A stretch of DNA of 64,000 nt from Pseudarthrobacter oxydans (GTDB taxonomy: Bacteria; Actinomycetota; Actinomycetes; Actinomycetales; Micrococcaceae), in the NCBI RefSeq assembly GCF_013314975.1, contig NZ_JABTYH010000028.1, positions 1 through 64,000 on the forward strand. Direction: 5' to 3'. The translations under genes and the position numbers were made by a program. This document shows, in pieces, positions 42,587-50,839 of this stretch. The notes under the pieces are model-generated. The model saw only the letters and a program-made list of their open reading frames with translations. It did no database searches and was not told where the DNA came from. The first letter of the stretch is position 1, and each line of letters opens with the position of its first letter.

Positions 42587-43072
42587 ATGAGCGAGCGAAG
42601 AAGTACGTGGCATGCGCGGCACAAGGAGGGCTTGAGCCGCGGTGAGCGGGCGGCGGACGTCCTCCGCAACGGCATGGGCAGCTGGACTTTCGTAGGTCTG
42701 TTCCTCGCCGCCATGGCGGCGTGGGCCGGGTACAACACCTATGTCCTGGCAGCAGCAGCCTGGGACCCGTATCCCTACATTCTCCTCAACCTTTTCCTCT
42801 CGATGCTGGCAGGACTCCAGGGCGCCATCCTGCTGATCGCCGCCAAACGCCAGGACGCCATAGCGGCGGCGATGGCACGCCACGACTACGAGACGGATGT
42901 GCAGTCCAAGTCGGAGCTCGACCGGCTGATGGCCATCAACAGCCGGCAGCTTGAAATGCTGGAGGAGCTCCGGGCGATGCTTGGGAAGCCCGGTGTCCCG
43001 CAGCCCGGTGTCCTCCAGCCCGGTGTACTTCAGCCCGGTGCGCCGCGGGAGGCAGCGGGCGGCGGCAGCTAG
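42587..43072 (+). CDS. DUF1003 family membrane protein
   Basis: A 161-aa protein with two membrane helices (SWTFVGLFLAAMAAWAGYN; YILLNLFLSMLAGLQGAIL) and the conserved DUF1003 stretch AIAAAMARHDYETDVQSKSE. A cytoplasmic helix (MEELRAML-like) precedes a short proline repeat (PGV-LQ units). The family's function is unknown. A TACCCT hexamer 6 nt before the ATG and no Shine-Dalgarno suggest a leaderless start like other genes of the island. Confidence 0.88.
   Translation: MSERRSTWHARHKEGLSRGERAADVLRNGMGSWTFVGLFLAAMAAWAGYNTYVLAAAAWDPYPYILLNLFLSMLAGLQGAILLIAAKRQDAIAAAMARHDYETDVQSKSELDRLMAINSRQLEMLEELRAMLGKPGVPQPGVLQPGVLQPGAPREAAGGGS
42989..43042 (+). repeat. 15-bp tandem repeat inside the DUF1003 gene
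   Basis: Three and a half copies of a CCCGGTGTnnnnCAG unit encode a P-G-V-x-Q repeat in the C-terminal tail. Copy number may vary between strains. Confidence 0.7.
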
Positions 43073-43649
43073 TCCACCGGGGCAGGTCCTGATGCACCGG
43101 ACCCCGGCGTGGGTTCACTGCCCGCTGCCAGTTCTGCAGCGATGTGGTCAGCCCAGGCATCGACGGCGTCCCAATTGCGGAAGTCACCGGCCGGCAGTGC
43201 TTCCCGGGACGCTGGAGCGAGCCGGATCAGGCGCTCGCCGATGCCGACGGGAGGAGCATCCGGATTCCACGCACCAAAAAACACTTGCTCACCGCGGGGC
43301 TGGAGCAGTGTGGTCAGTTCGGTGAACTCCTTGGGCCGCGCACTGTGCAGGACATCCTCGCCGGCTTTGTCGACGGCGTCGTTTCCGAGCGGGCCGCTGC
43401 TGAAGAGCCAGACCTTCCGGTCCTGCAGCTCCTGCCGGTGCCGTTTGGCGAAGCTGTTGCCTCCTTCAACCAGTGCCCCATGTAGGCGGCGCCGCCCAGC
43501 ACCACGGCGTCGTACAAAGCGACGTCGTCCACGGCGGTCACCGGATGGGCCTCGGCCGGGATGCCGCCCTCGGCGAAGCGGGAGGCGAGGCGTTCGGCGA
43601 TGCCGGCTGTTGCACCATGGCGGGTTGCGTAGGCAACAAGGATTCTCAC
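43069..43649 (-). pseudogene. Flavodoxin-domain gene with single-base frameshift
   Basis: Begins at GTG 43649 with AGGAGG 7 nt upstream. The N-terminal FMN-binding part is clear: RILVAYATRHGATAGIAERL, then VLGGAAYMGHWLKEA. Just after this (about 43460-43466, GCAACAGC on the coding strand) the meaningful frame changes to SFAKRHRQELQDRKVWLFSS, VFFGAWNPDAPPVGIGERLI and on to the stop at 43069. One missing base explains it. The repaired protein (about 193 aa) is a HemG/menaquinone-dependent-oxidase-like flavodoxin. It lies downstream of the GyrI-like gene and behind the same DosR-like box. It may be an assembly error or a real loss. Confidence 0.7.
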
Positions 43650-43672
43650 AGGACCTCCTGGGGCCCGGGCAG

Positions 43673-44143
43673 TCACGCGACGGGCCAGATGACCCGTGTC
43701 TGCCACTTTGCGGGGTCGGGTTCCGTTTCGGGGTCGCTCAGGTAGTACTCCCACATGATGTCCCCCGGGGTGAGGCCTTCCGCCTGCATCCGGCCAAGGA
43801 CGGCGTTGTAGGTGTTTTCCAGGGTGTCGTAGGGCCCGGTGTGCAGGGCCTCGAAGGCGTCAGCTTCCGGCAGCGTCCCGCCGGCCACTCCGTCCGCGTC
43901 CGTGAAGTTCCCGGCCACGGGAAAGCCCGCTTCCACGTCAACGCTCTCGCCGGGCTTGCCACGGTAAAGCGCAAAGGGAGGGCCGGCAAGGGCCACGCCC
44001 TGCTGCTGGGCTGCTGCCATGACCGTCCCGAAGGCCCGGCCGAAGAAATCCGTCAGGGCGTCCATCCGGACGCGTTCACGGACGACGGCGACCTGCTGCT
44101 CAGCGAGGTGGACTTTCCTGGGGTGCGCGCCAGAGTCATTCAT
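43673..44143 (-). CDS. GyrI-like (AraC effector-binding fold) small-molecule-binding protein
   Basis: A 156-aa single-domain protein: VHLAEQQVAVVRERVRMDAL, GPPFALYRGKPGESVDVEAG, and the C-terminal GDIMWEYYLSDPETEPDP with the conserved Glu of the binding cavity. Such domains bind cationic or hydrophobic compounds, and some hydrolyse cyclopropanoid toxins. ATG 44143 is preceded by a DosR-like box at 35 nt and has no proper Shine-Dalgarno (GGAG is only 3 nt away), so a leaderless mRNA is likely. The flavodoxin gene follows after 23 nt. Confidence 0.85.
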   Translation of the reverse strand: MNDSGAHPRKVHLAEQQVAVVRERVRMDALTDFFGRAFGTVMAAAQQQGVALAGPPFALYRGKPGESVDVEAGFPVAGNFTDADGVAGGTLPEADAFEALHTGPYDTLENTYNAVLGRMQAEGLTPGDIMWEYYLSDPETEPDPAKWQTRVIWPVA

Positions 44144-44178
44144 AGCTCCAGCGTGCGCCGCCGGCACCGGGACTGACA

Positions 44179-44192
44179 GGGCCTTAGGACTC
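44179..44192. promoter_or_regulatory. DosR-like box, GyrI-like/flavodoxin promoter
   Basis: GGGCCTTAGGACTC, 35 nt before the ATG at 44143, with a CACGCT hexamer 6 nt before that ATG. Confidence 0.6.
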
Positions 44193-44233
44193 TACAGCGT
44201 CCGACCCGCCGGGCGGAGAGTCCCGCGCCGCAC

Positions 44234-44605
44234 TCAGCCTGCAGCCTCATAGGCCTGGCGCAACCATTGCTCCACCTCGCCGTCGAGCTGGCTGCTGTCC
44301 ATAAGTTCAAGGTGATGCATCCAGATTCCGGGGGCAGGGTGCGCTGTCTCCTTGAACCGGGGCGAGCCGATCTCATAGGGAAGCGCCAGCGACAGGACAA
44401 GGGGAACAACGGACCTGACGTACATTCCAGGGCGCCAAAGGTATGCAAAGCCCCTCCGGCGGCGGAACGAGACCTGGCTCCTGGACACGCGGACCGTCAT
44501 GGGGCCGATGGCGGACGCCATGCGCTCTGCCGCCTCGTAGATGTCCCGGGCAGTGCCGGAACCCTCAAAGAAGCGGTCAACGGTCCAGGGTTCGCCGCCG
44601 TCCAC
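44234..44605 (-). CDS. DUF5655-like protein
   Basis: A 123-aa protein. WTVDRFFEGSGTARDIYEAA, then ASAIGPMTVRVSRSQVSFRR, and HPAPGIWMHHLELMDSSQLD near the end fit the DUF5655 family, a small domain of unknown function also found behind nuclease domains. It begins 14 nt after the PPOX gene that ends at 44620 and is probably transcribed with it from the DosR-like promoter. Confidence 0.78.
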   Translation of the reverse strand: MDGGEPWTVDRFFEGSGTARDIYEAAERMASAIGPMTVRVSRSQVSFRRRRGFAYLWRPGMYVRSVVPLVLSLALPYEIGSPRFKETAHPAPGIWMHHLELMDSSQLDGEVEQWLRQAYEAAG

Positions 44606-44619
44606 CGGAACGACGGCGG

Positions 44620-45090
44620 TTATTCGAGCCCTGCGCGGGTGGCCTCGTTCAGCGGGGTTTGCCAGGTGCCGGTGGCTGACAAAGTGAACCTGCGGCCCGT
44701 CACCGACTGCGGAACAATCCGGATGAGATGGTCCTGGCCAACGCCCTGCCAGGGAAAGAGCCCCCGGCGTGGCTCATTCAGGGCTGGACCCGCTGCGTTG
44801 TCCTGGACAGCCTTGCCCTTGACCACCACACTCCAGGCCAGTCCGAATTCGGCGCTCACGCTGTCCGCCTCCAGGGCAACCATCGAGTTCGCTTCAATGG
44901 CCTGCAGCTTTGTTCCGCTGCCAGTCCGGAAGACAAGGCCCTCACCGTCGACTTTGAAGCTCACCGGGAAGACGTCCGGTTCGCCGTCCACCACGACGCC
45001 GAGCCGTCCAACACTCGTGTGTTCCAGTAGTTTCCAGCATTCGTCCGCGTTGAGGATTTCAGCTTCTGGCACCATGTTCTTGTCGGTCAT
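44620..45090 (-). CDS. PPOX-class FMN-binding split-barrel protein (copy 1)
   Basis: A 156-aa pyridoxamine-5'-phosphate-oxidase-like protein: CWKLLEHTSVGRLGVVVDGE, DVFPVSFKVDGEGLVFRTGS, GTKLQAIEANSMVALEADSV, then WSVVVKGKA and a C-terminal RIVPQSVTGRRF. It probably binds FMN or F420 and reduces small molecules. Two paralogues lie in this window (45235 and 62625). A DosR-like box 36 nt upstream and a TAGGAT hexamer 6 nt before the ATG suggest a leaderless, low-oxygen-induced gene. Confidence 0.9.
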   Translation of the reverse strand: MTDKNMVPEAEILNADECWKLLEHTSVGRLGVVVDGEPDVFPVSFKVDGEGLVFRTGSGTKLQAIEANSMVALEADSVSAEFGLAWSVVVKGKAVQDNAAGPALNEPRRGLFPWQGVGQDHLIRIVPQSVTGRRFTLSATGTWQTPLNEATRAGLE

Positions 45091-45126
45091 GCCCAGATCC
45101 TATGGTGTGGCCAATGCTGCCCAACA

Positions 45127-45140
45127 GGGCCCAAAGACCT
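45127..45140. promoter_or_regulatory. DosR-like box, PPOX copy 1 promoter
   Basis: GGGCCCAAAGACCT, 36 nt before the minus-strand ATG at 45090, with TAGGAT 6 nt before that ATG. It shares the divergent region with the box at 45185. Confidence 0.65.
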
Positions 45141-45184
45141 TTGACCTGCCCGGGGAAGCCCCTTGCCGCCGGATGCGGACGGCT

Positions 45185-45198
45185 GGGCCTAAATGCCC
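45185..45198. promoter_or_regulatory. DosR-like box, PPOX copy 2/P-type ATPase promoter
   Basis: GGGCCTAAATGCCC, 36 nt before the ATG at 45235. TATTTT lies 7 nt before the ATG and there is no Shine-Dalgarno. Confidence 0.7.
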
Positions 45199-45234
45199 TA
45201 GCGTGCCCGGCCTGGCAGCAGTATTTTCACCTGT

Positions 45235-45717
45235 ATGCGCAATAACTCACCGGAACGGGACGCCGCATCCACCGTGGACGTCCTGGGCACCAACGACTGC
45301 TGGGATCTCCTGCGCGGGGTTTCGGTGGGCCACCTGGCCGTCCTGGTGGACGGCCATCCGGAGATCTTTCCCGTGAACTACAAGGTGGACCATGGCTCGG
45401 TAGTCTTCCGCACCGGAGAAGGGACGAAGCTCCACGCCGCCGCCCAGCCCACCGCCGTCGCGCTTGAAGCGGACGGCACTGACCAGGACAAACGAACCGC
45501 CTGGAGCGTCCTTGTGAAGGGCCACGCCGAGGTCCTCGAGCCCTCACCGGAGCTGATGGCCGGCGCCGGCCTCACCCTGTTCCCCTGGCAGGCAGGCCCC
45601 AAGGACCATTTCGTGCGGATCATTCCGACGGCGGTAAGCGGCCGGCGCTTCACCGTCACCTCCCCGCTGACCTGGTGGAGCCATCTGGATAATCCGACGC
45701 GGGCGGGCCTTGCCTGA
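45235..45717 (+). CDS. PPOX-class FMN-binding split-barrel protein (copy 2)
   Basis: A 160-aa paralogue of the 44620 product: CWDLLRGVSVGHLAVLVDGH, EIFPVNYKVDHGSVVFRTGE, WSVLVKGHAEVL, RIIPTAVSGRRFTV. Divergent from copy 1 with a pair of DosR-like boxes between them. The next gene, a P-type ATPase, starts 8 nt before this stop, so they form one operon. A role in flavin- or F420-linked redox chemistry under hypoxia is inferred. Confidence 0.9.
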   Translation: MRNNSPERDAASTVDVLGTNDCWDLLRGVSVGHLAVLVDGHPEIFPVNYKVDHGSVVFRTGEGTKLHAAAQPTAVALEADGTDQDKRTAWSVLVKGHAEVLEPSPELMAGAGLTLFPWQAGPKDHFVRIIPTAVSGRRFTVTSPLTWWSHLDNPTRAGLA

Positions 45718-47674
45718 GGGAAAGCCGGCAGCCCCGCCCGGCACCCCCGTCCCGCCGCAGCCGGAGGCCGGTCCCGAAGAGCCCGGCACGTCGCTCCCGG
45801 GCCGGGCCTCCGCGCTTGTCCGCCAGTACCCCCTGGTGGCGCTGACGTGCCTGATGCTCGCCGCCACCGGGATACTGCTGCAGTCCGGACTGGAAGAGCC
45901 CGCCCGGCTCGGCGCGTCCGCCTATGCCGCCGTCGTCGCCGTCATCCGTGCGGTGGCGATGTTCCGTTCGCTCCGCGAGGGCCGCTGGGGGATTGACGTC
46001 CTGGCCCTGATGGCGATTGCCAGCACCGTGTGGGTGGGTGAATACCTCGCTGCCCTCGTGGTGATCCTCATGCTGTCCGGCGGTGAGGCGCTCGAAAGCT
46101 TCGCCCAGGGACGGGCAGCACGCGAACTCAGGTCCCTGCTGGACAGGGCGCCCCGTTTCGCCCACCGGGAGGCTGCAGGATCAGTCCTGGAGGAAACACC
46201 CGTGGGCGAGGTTGTTCCCGGCGATGTTCTGGTGGTGCGCCCCTCCGAGCTGGTCCCCGTGGACGGTGAGCTCCTGTCCCAGGCCGCGAGCCTGGATGAG
46301 TCGTCGCTGACAGGGGAGAGCCTGCCCGTGGAGCGGGTCCGGGGGAACCTCCTGCTCAGCGGCTCCGTCAACGGCGAGACGGCCATCAGGATGCGGGCGG
46401 CCGCCACAGCCAAGGATTCACAGTACAGCCGCATCATCGCCCTGGTGGAGGAAGCAGCGTCCAGCCGGGCCCCGGTGGTCCGCCTGGCCGACCGGTACGC
46501 CGTTCCCTTCACCGCGCTGGCGATCCTCATGGCCGGGACTGCCTGGGCCCTGTCCGGGGATCCCGTGCGCATTGCCCAGGTCCTGGTGGTGGCCACACCC
46601 TGCCCGCTCCTGATCGCCGCGCCCGTGGCGTTCCTCGCCGGCACCAGCCAGGCAGCCCACAGGGGCATCATCATCAAGAACACCGGGACCCTGGAGCAGC
46701 TGGCCAAAGCCAGGACCGCGGTCTTCGACAAGACCGGAACCCTGACCTCAGGGCGCCCCGTCCTGGACACGGTCCAGGTTGCACAGGACCAGGGAACAGG
46801 AGCAGGCGCTGCGGTGGACGCCGGGCGGATCCTGCAGCTCGCCGCCTCAGCCGAGCAGTACTCCTCGCATGTCCTGGCGGCCTCGGTCATCGAAGCCGCC
46901 GCCAGGCGCAACCTTGAGCTCCTCCCCGTCACCCGGGCCACAGAACACGCCACCCAGGGCGTGGAGGCCGTCTGCGGCGGGGACACTGTGGTGGTGGGCA
47001 AGGCAGGGCTGGTCCGGAACTCATCCGCGGGCTTCCGGGAAGCTGCCCTGCAGAGCGGCCAACTGGCCATCTACGTCGCCGTCAACGGGAACTATGCCGG
47101 GGCCCTGATCATGAAAGACCCGCTGCGCACCGACGCAGGAGAGACCCTCGCCCGGCTGCACCGGCTGGGGGTCCGGCACACCATGCTGCTGACCGGCGAC
47201 GCCCACGGAACTGCGGCGCACATCGCCGAGGAAGCCGGCATCCGGCATGTGCAGGCTGACTGCCTGCCGGAGGACAAGGTCAACGCGGTGGCCGCCGTCC
47301 GGGAGCGCCCCGTCATCATGGTGGGCGACGGCGTCAATGACGCCCCCGTCCTGGCGGCCGCGGACGTCGGCATCGCCATGGGGGCAAAGGGTGCCACCGC
47401 CGCGAGTGAGTCGGCGGACGTCGTGATCATGCTCGACGACCTGTCCAAGGTAGCCGTGGCGGTTGAAATCGGGAAGCGCACCGTAGCGGTGGCCCTGGTG
47501 AGCATCTGGACGGGCATAGGCCTGAGCATCGGCCTGATGGCCGTGGCCATGACGGGCTACATCCCAGCGGTTACCGGCGCCCTCCTGCAGGAACTCGTGG
47601 ACCTTGCCACGATCCTGAACGGGCTGAGGGCCCTGCACGGTGCCCGGCCGCCGAAACCCTCCGGCCGGGCCTGA
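45710..47674 (+). CDS. Heavy-metal-type (P1B) P-type ATPase
   Basis: A 654-aa membrane pump with no N-terminal metal-binding domain. The actuator loop is SLDESSLTGESLPVERV, the membrane CPx motif is VVATPCPLLIAAPVAFLAGT, the phosphorylation site is TAVFDKTGTLTSGRP, and the hinge is IMVGDGVNDAPVLAAADVG. The P1B His-Pro motif of the nucleotide domain is altered: EQYSSHVLAASVIEAA has Val after His. TTG 45710 overlaps the PPOX stop. The metal (Zn, Cd, Co or other) cannot be told. Control comes from the DosR-like box before the PPOX gene. Confidence 0.9.
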   Translation: MPEGKPAAPPGTPVPPQPEAGPEEPGTSLPGRASALVRQYPLVALTCLMLAATGILLQSGLEEPARLGASAYAAVVAVIRAVAMFRSLREGRWGIDVLALMAIASTVWVGEYLAALVVILMLSGGEALESFAQGRAARELRSLLDRAPRFAHREAAGSVLEETPVGEVVPGDVLVVRPSELVPVDGELLSQAASLDESSLTGESLPVERVRGNLLLSGSVNGETAIRMRAAATAKDSQYSRIIALVEEAASSRAPVVRLADRYAVPFTALAILMAGTAWALSGDPVRIAQVLVVATPCPLLIAAPVAFLAGTSQAAHRGIIIKNTGTLEQLAKARTAVFDKTGTLTSGRPVLDTVQVAQDQGTGAGAAVDAGRILQLAASAEQYSSHVLAASVIEAAARRNLELLPVTRATEHATQGVEAVCGGDTVVVGKAGLVRNSSAGFREAALQSGQLAIYVAVNGNYAGALIMKDPLRTDAGETLARLHRLGVRHTMLLTGDAHGTAAHIAEEAGIRHVQADCLPEDKVNAVAAVRERPVIMVGDGVNDAPVLAAADVGIAMGAKGATAASESADVVIMLDDLSKVAVAVEIGKRTVAVALVSIWTGIGLSIGLMAVAMTGYIPAVTGALLQELVDLATILNGLRALHGARPPKPSGRA

Positions 47675-47690
47675 TCCGGCAGGCCCCGGC

Positions 47691-47704
47691 ATGACCTTCG
47701 GCCC
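47691..47704. promoter_or_regulatory. DosR-like box, USP/P-type ATPase promoter
   Basis: ATGACCTTCGGCCC, 36 nt before the ATG at 47741, with a GAATGT hexamer just upstream of that start. This spacing supports 47741 rather than 47723 as the USP start. Confidence 0.6.
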
Positions 47705-47740
47705 TTCCGCACTCGGCCAGCAATGGCGAATGTGGTGGGT

Positions 47741-48205
47741 ATGAACGCAGAAACAGTGTCCAAGCCTGTCATCGTGGGCGTCGACGGCTCCGAATATTCC
47801 TCCGCCGCCCTGCGGTACGCCGGAACCCTCGCCGCGCGCCTGGGTGCGCGGCTGGAGGTCATCACCTGCATCGGCATGCCCGATTACCTGGTGGTGGCCC
47901 ACCTTGAAAACGCCGAGCACCCCTTGACGGCAAGGCTCGAGGAAACCGCCAGCCGCCTGGTGGAGGACGCCCTGGGAAGGGCCTTCACCGGGGACCGGCC
48001 CCAGGACATCGACGTGACCGTCAAGTTCGGGCCGCCCGGCAAAGTCCTCGTGGAAGAGAGCCGGCGGGCGCAGCTGCTGGTTGTCGGCCGGCACGGTGAG
48101 GGCGGATTCCTCGGCACGTCCATGGGCTCGGTCAGCAAGGCCTGCGCAGCGCATTCGGTGTGCCCGGTGCTCCTGGTGGGCCAGGAGGCGGATGACCTGC
48201 CATGA
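47741..48205 (+). CDS. Universal stress protein, single UspA domain
   Basis: A 154-aa protein: PVIVGVDGSEYSSAALRYAG, LGARLEVITCIGMPDYLVVA, and the nucleotide loop GRHGEGGFLGTSMGSVS. ATG 47741 is preferred to 47723 because it sits at the same 36-nt distance from a DosR-like box as several other genes. The stop overlaps the start of the next P-type ATPase (48202), so they are coupled. Confidence 0.9.
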   Translation: MNAETVSKPVIVGVDGSEYSSAALRYAGTLAARLGARLEVITCIGMPDYLVVAHLENAEHPLTARLEETASRLVEDALGRAFTGDRPQDIDVTVKFGPPGKVLVEESRRAQLLVVGRHGEGGFLGTSMGSVSKACAAHSVCPVLLVGQEADDLP

Positions 48206-50751
48206 CGGCGGCGGGCCTGACCTCGGATCAGGCTGCGGAACTCCTGAAGCAGGCAGGGCCGAACATCCTCCCCGCCGAGAAGCCCGTACCGCAGTGGCGG
48301 AAACTCTGGGGGGAGCTGACGCACTTCTTTGCCCTCATGCTGTGGTGCGCGGCAGCCCTGGCCTTCCTCGCCGACCTGCCGCAACTGGGCGTGGCGATCA
48401 TCGTCGTCGTCCTTGTCAACGGAGTCTTTGCCCACATCCAGCAGGAACGGGCCCAGCACGCCGCCGCCAGGCTGCGAGGGCTGCTGCCGGCTGACGTCAT
48501 GGTGCGGCGGGACGGACACGTCCGCAAGGTCCACTCCAGCGAACTGGTGGTGGACGACGCCGTGCTGCTGGCAGCCGGTGACCGCATCCCCGCGGACGTC
48601 GTCCTGGCCACGGCGCAAGCCTGCGCCGTGGACGAGTCAATGCTGACAGGCGAAAGCGATCCGGTGCCAAAGACGCCCGGTGACTCCGCCTGGGCCGGGA
48701 CGTTCCTGGTGAACGGCGACGCCGAGGCCACTGTCACGGCCACCGGTGCCCGGACGCGGCTGGCCGGGATCTCCGCCCTCACCAGCGGCGCGGTACCCCC
48801 GCCCACGCCGCTGTCCCTGGAACTGCGCCGGATTGTCCGGGTGGTGGCATCAGTTGCCCTGGCCATCGCCGCCCTGTTCTTCCTGATATCCCTGCTGGTG
48901 GGGATCGAATGGCGCGATTCCTTCCTGTTCGCCATCGGCGTCGCCGTCGCGCTTGTCCCCGAGGGCCTGCTGCCCACCGTGACGCTGTCGCTGGCGATGG
49001 GGGCGCAGCGCATGGCCTCCCGCAACGCACTGGTCCGCAACCTCGAAGCCGTGGAAACCCTCGGTTCCACCACTTTCATCTGCACTGACAAGACCGGAAC
49101 CCTCACCCAGAACCGGATGAACGCCGTCGAAGTCTTCACGTCCGGCGGGTCGGTCCACATAGCGGGCGAGGGGTACAACCCGGAGGGTACCGTCCAGGGG
49201 GACGGGCAGGAGAGAGCCGCGGAAACTGCGCTCGCAGCGCTCGCCGCCTCCCAGGGACGGGCCGAACTGCATGAGGGGCAATGGCGGGCCTCGGGGGACC
49301 CCATGGAAGCCGCCATCGACGTGCTGGCGCGGCGCCTGGGAGTGGCGGGTGCCCGCATGGCGCCCTCGCGCCGCTTCGCCTTTGATCCTTCACGACGGCG
49401 GGAGTCGGCGATCGTAGGACACGACCTTTTCTGCAAGGGCGCCCCCGAGGCCGTCCTTCCGCTGTGCAGCGACGTCGAGGGGCCGGTGGCTGACCAGGTC
49501 CAGCTGATGGCCTCCCGCGGACTCCGTGTTATCGCCGTGGCGCGGAGGCGGCTCAATGAACCGTCCGCCGACTGGGAGTCGCGCCCCTCCGCGGACATCG
49601 AACGCGGCATGGAGCTGCTGGGACTGATCGGGCTCCATGATCCGCCGCGGCCGGACGTGGGCGACGTGATCCGGACTGCCCGGACGGCAGGGCTCAAACT
49701 TGCCATGATCACCGGCGACCATCCTGCGACCGCAGCGGCAATTGCCCGCGAGATCGGGCTGATGGGGGCACCGGAATTCGTCCTGGAGGGATCGGACCTT
49801 CCCGACGATGAGCAGCTGCTGGGGGCGCTCCTGGACCGGGACGGGGTAGTGGTGAGCAGGGTATCCCCGGAGCAGAAGCTCCGGGTTGCCAAAGCCCTGC
49901 AGTCCCGGGGCCATGTGGTGGCCATGACGGGGGACGGCGTCAACGACGGGCCGGCCCTCCGTGAGGCCGACATCGGGGTGGCCATGGGCTTGAGCGGCAC
50001 CGACGTTGCGCGCGAAGCGGCCGACCTGGTGCTCCTTGACGACCACTTCGCGACGATCGTGGCAGCTATCGAGCAGGGCAGGGCAACCTACTCGAACATC
50101 CACCGGTTCCTGACCTACCACCTCACCGACAACGTGGCGGAGCTGACCCCCTTCGTGGTCTGGGCCCTCTCCGGCGGCCAGTTCCCGCTTGCGCTGGGCG
50201 TCCTGCAGATCCTTGCCCTGGACATCGGAACCGACCTGCTGCCTGCCCTGGCCCTGGGTGCCGAGCCGCCAGGCAAACGGGTGCTGTCCCGGCCGCCGGA
50301 GCGCCGGCACCTGATGGACCGGCAGCTGATGGTGCGGGTCTTCTGCGTGCTGGGCCCGGTGGAGGCCGTTGTTGAAATGGCCGCGTTCTCCGTTGTGCTC
50401 TTCGGCGGCGGCTGGGTTCGGGGCGAGCCCCCGGATCCCGGGCTCCTCATGGCCGCGTCAGGGGCTGCCTTCACCGCGGTGGTCCTGGGCCAGCTGGCCA
50501 ACGCCTACGCCTGCCGGAGTGCCACCGTGCCGCCATGGAGGCTGGGGTGGGGCTCGAACAGGCTCCTGGCGTGGGCCGTCCTGGCTGAACTGGCCGTGCT
50601 CGCAGCCTGCCTGTACCTGCCGCAGCTCGCCGCCCTGCTGGGCCAGGCCCCGCCGCCGGCGACCGGATTGCTCGTGGCCGCCCTGGCGGTACCGGCGGTC
50701 CTGGCGGCGGACTGGGCCTATAAGGGCTTCAGGGGCCGCAGCGCCCGGTGA
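48202..50751 (+). CDS. P2-type cation-transporting ATPase (CtpF/PacL-like)
   Basis: An 849-aa cation pump. The N-terminal domain is LTSDQAAELLKQAGPNILPA. The actuator loop is CAVDESMLTGESDPVPKTPG, the ion site PEGLLPTVTLSLAMGAQRMA, the phosphorylation site FICTDKTGTLTQNRMNAVEV and the hinge VAMTGDGVNDGPALREADIG. Ten helices with the C-terminal set of SERCA-like pumps (FLTYHLTDNVAELTPFVVWA) are present. In mycobacteria CtpF is a DosR-regulon member that exports calcium. Calcium export is inferred here. It is coupled to the USP gene. Confidence 0.92.
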   Translation: MTAAGLTSDQAAELLKQAGPNILPAEKPVPQWRKLWGELTHFFALMLWCAAALAFLADLPQLGVAIIVVVLVNGVFAHIQQERAQHAAARLRGLLPADVMVRRDGHVRKVHSSELVVDDAVLLAAGDRIPADVVLATAQACAVDESMLTGESDPVPKTPGDSAWAGTFLVNGDAEATVTATGARTRLAGISALTSGAVPPPTPLSLELRRIVRVVASVALAIAALFFLISLLVGIEWRDSFLFAIGVAVALVPEGLLPTVTLSLAMGAQRMASRNALVRNLEAVETLGSTTFICTDKTGTLTQNRMNAVEVFTSGGSVHIAGEGYNPEGTVQGDGQERAAETALAALAASQGRAELHEGQWRASGDPMEAAIDVLARRLGVAGARMAPSRRFAFDPSRRRESAIVGHDLFCKGAPEAVLPLCSDVEGPVADQVQLMASRGLRVIAVARRRLNEPSADWESRPSADIERGMELLGLIGLHDPPRPDVGDVIRTARTAGLKLAMITGDHPATAAAIAREIGLMGAPEFVLEGSDLPDDEQLLGALLDRDGVVVSRVSPEQKLRVAKALQSRGHVVAMTGDGVNDGPALREADIGVAMGLSGTDVAREAADLVLLDDHFATIVAAIEQGRATYSNIHRFLTYHLTDNVAELTPFVVWALSGGQFPLALGVLQILALDIGTDLLPALALGAEPPGKRVLSRPPERRHLMDRQLMVRVFCVLGPVEAVVEMAAFSVVLFGGGWVRGEPPDPGLLMAASGAAFTAVVLGQLANAYACRSATVPPWRLGWGSNRLLAWAVLAELAVLAACLYLPQLAALLGQAPPPATGLLVAALAVPAVLAADWAYKGFRGRSAR

Positions 50752-50790
50752 CCCCGGGCAGTGGTCCGGCCCCTGGACATGCGGCTGCTT

Positions 50791-50804
50791 AGGACCAAAG
50801 ACTC
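50791..50804. promoter_or_regulatory. DosR-like box, ppsA/GH65/pfkA promoter
   Basis: AGGACCAAAGACTC, 35 nt before the ATG at 50840. CAGAAT lies 7 nt before the ATG and there is no properly spaced Shine-Dalgarno. Confidence 0.65.
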
Positions 50805-50839
50805 TGCCGGGCGTTTCGGGCACGGCCCAGAATCAAGGC

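Noticed and set aside
42989..43042. Short tandem repeats as a CRISPR array
   Set aside because: Units are 15 bp, in frame and inside a gene, with no spacers.
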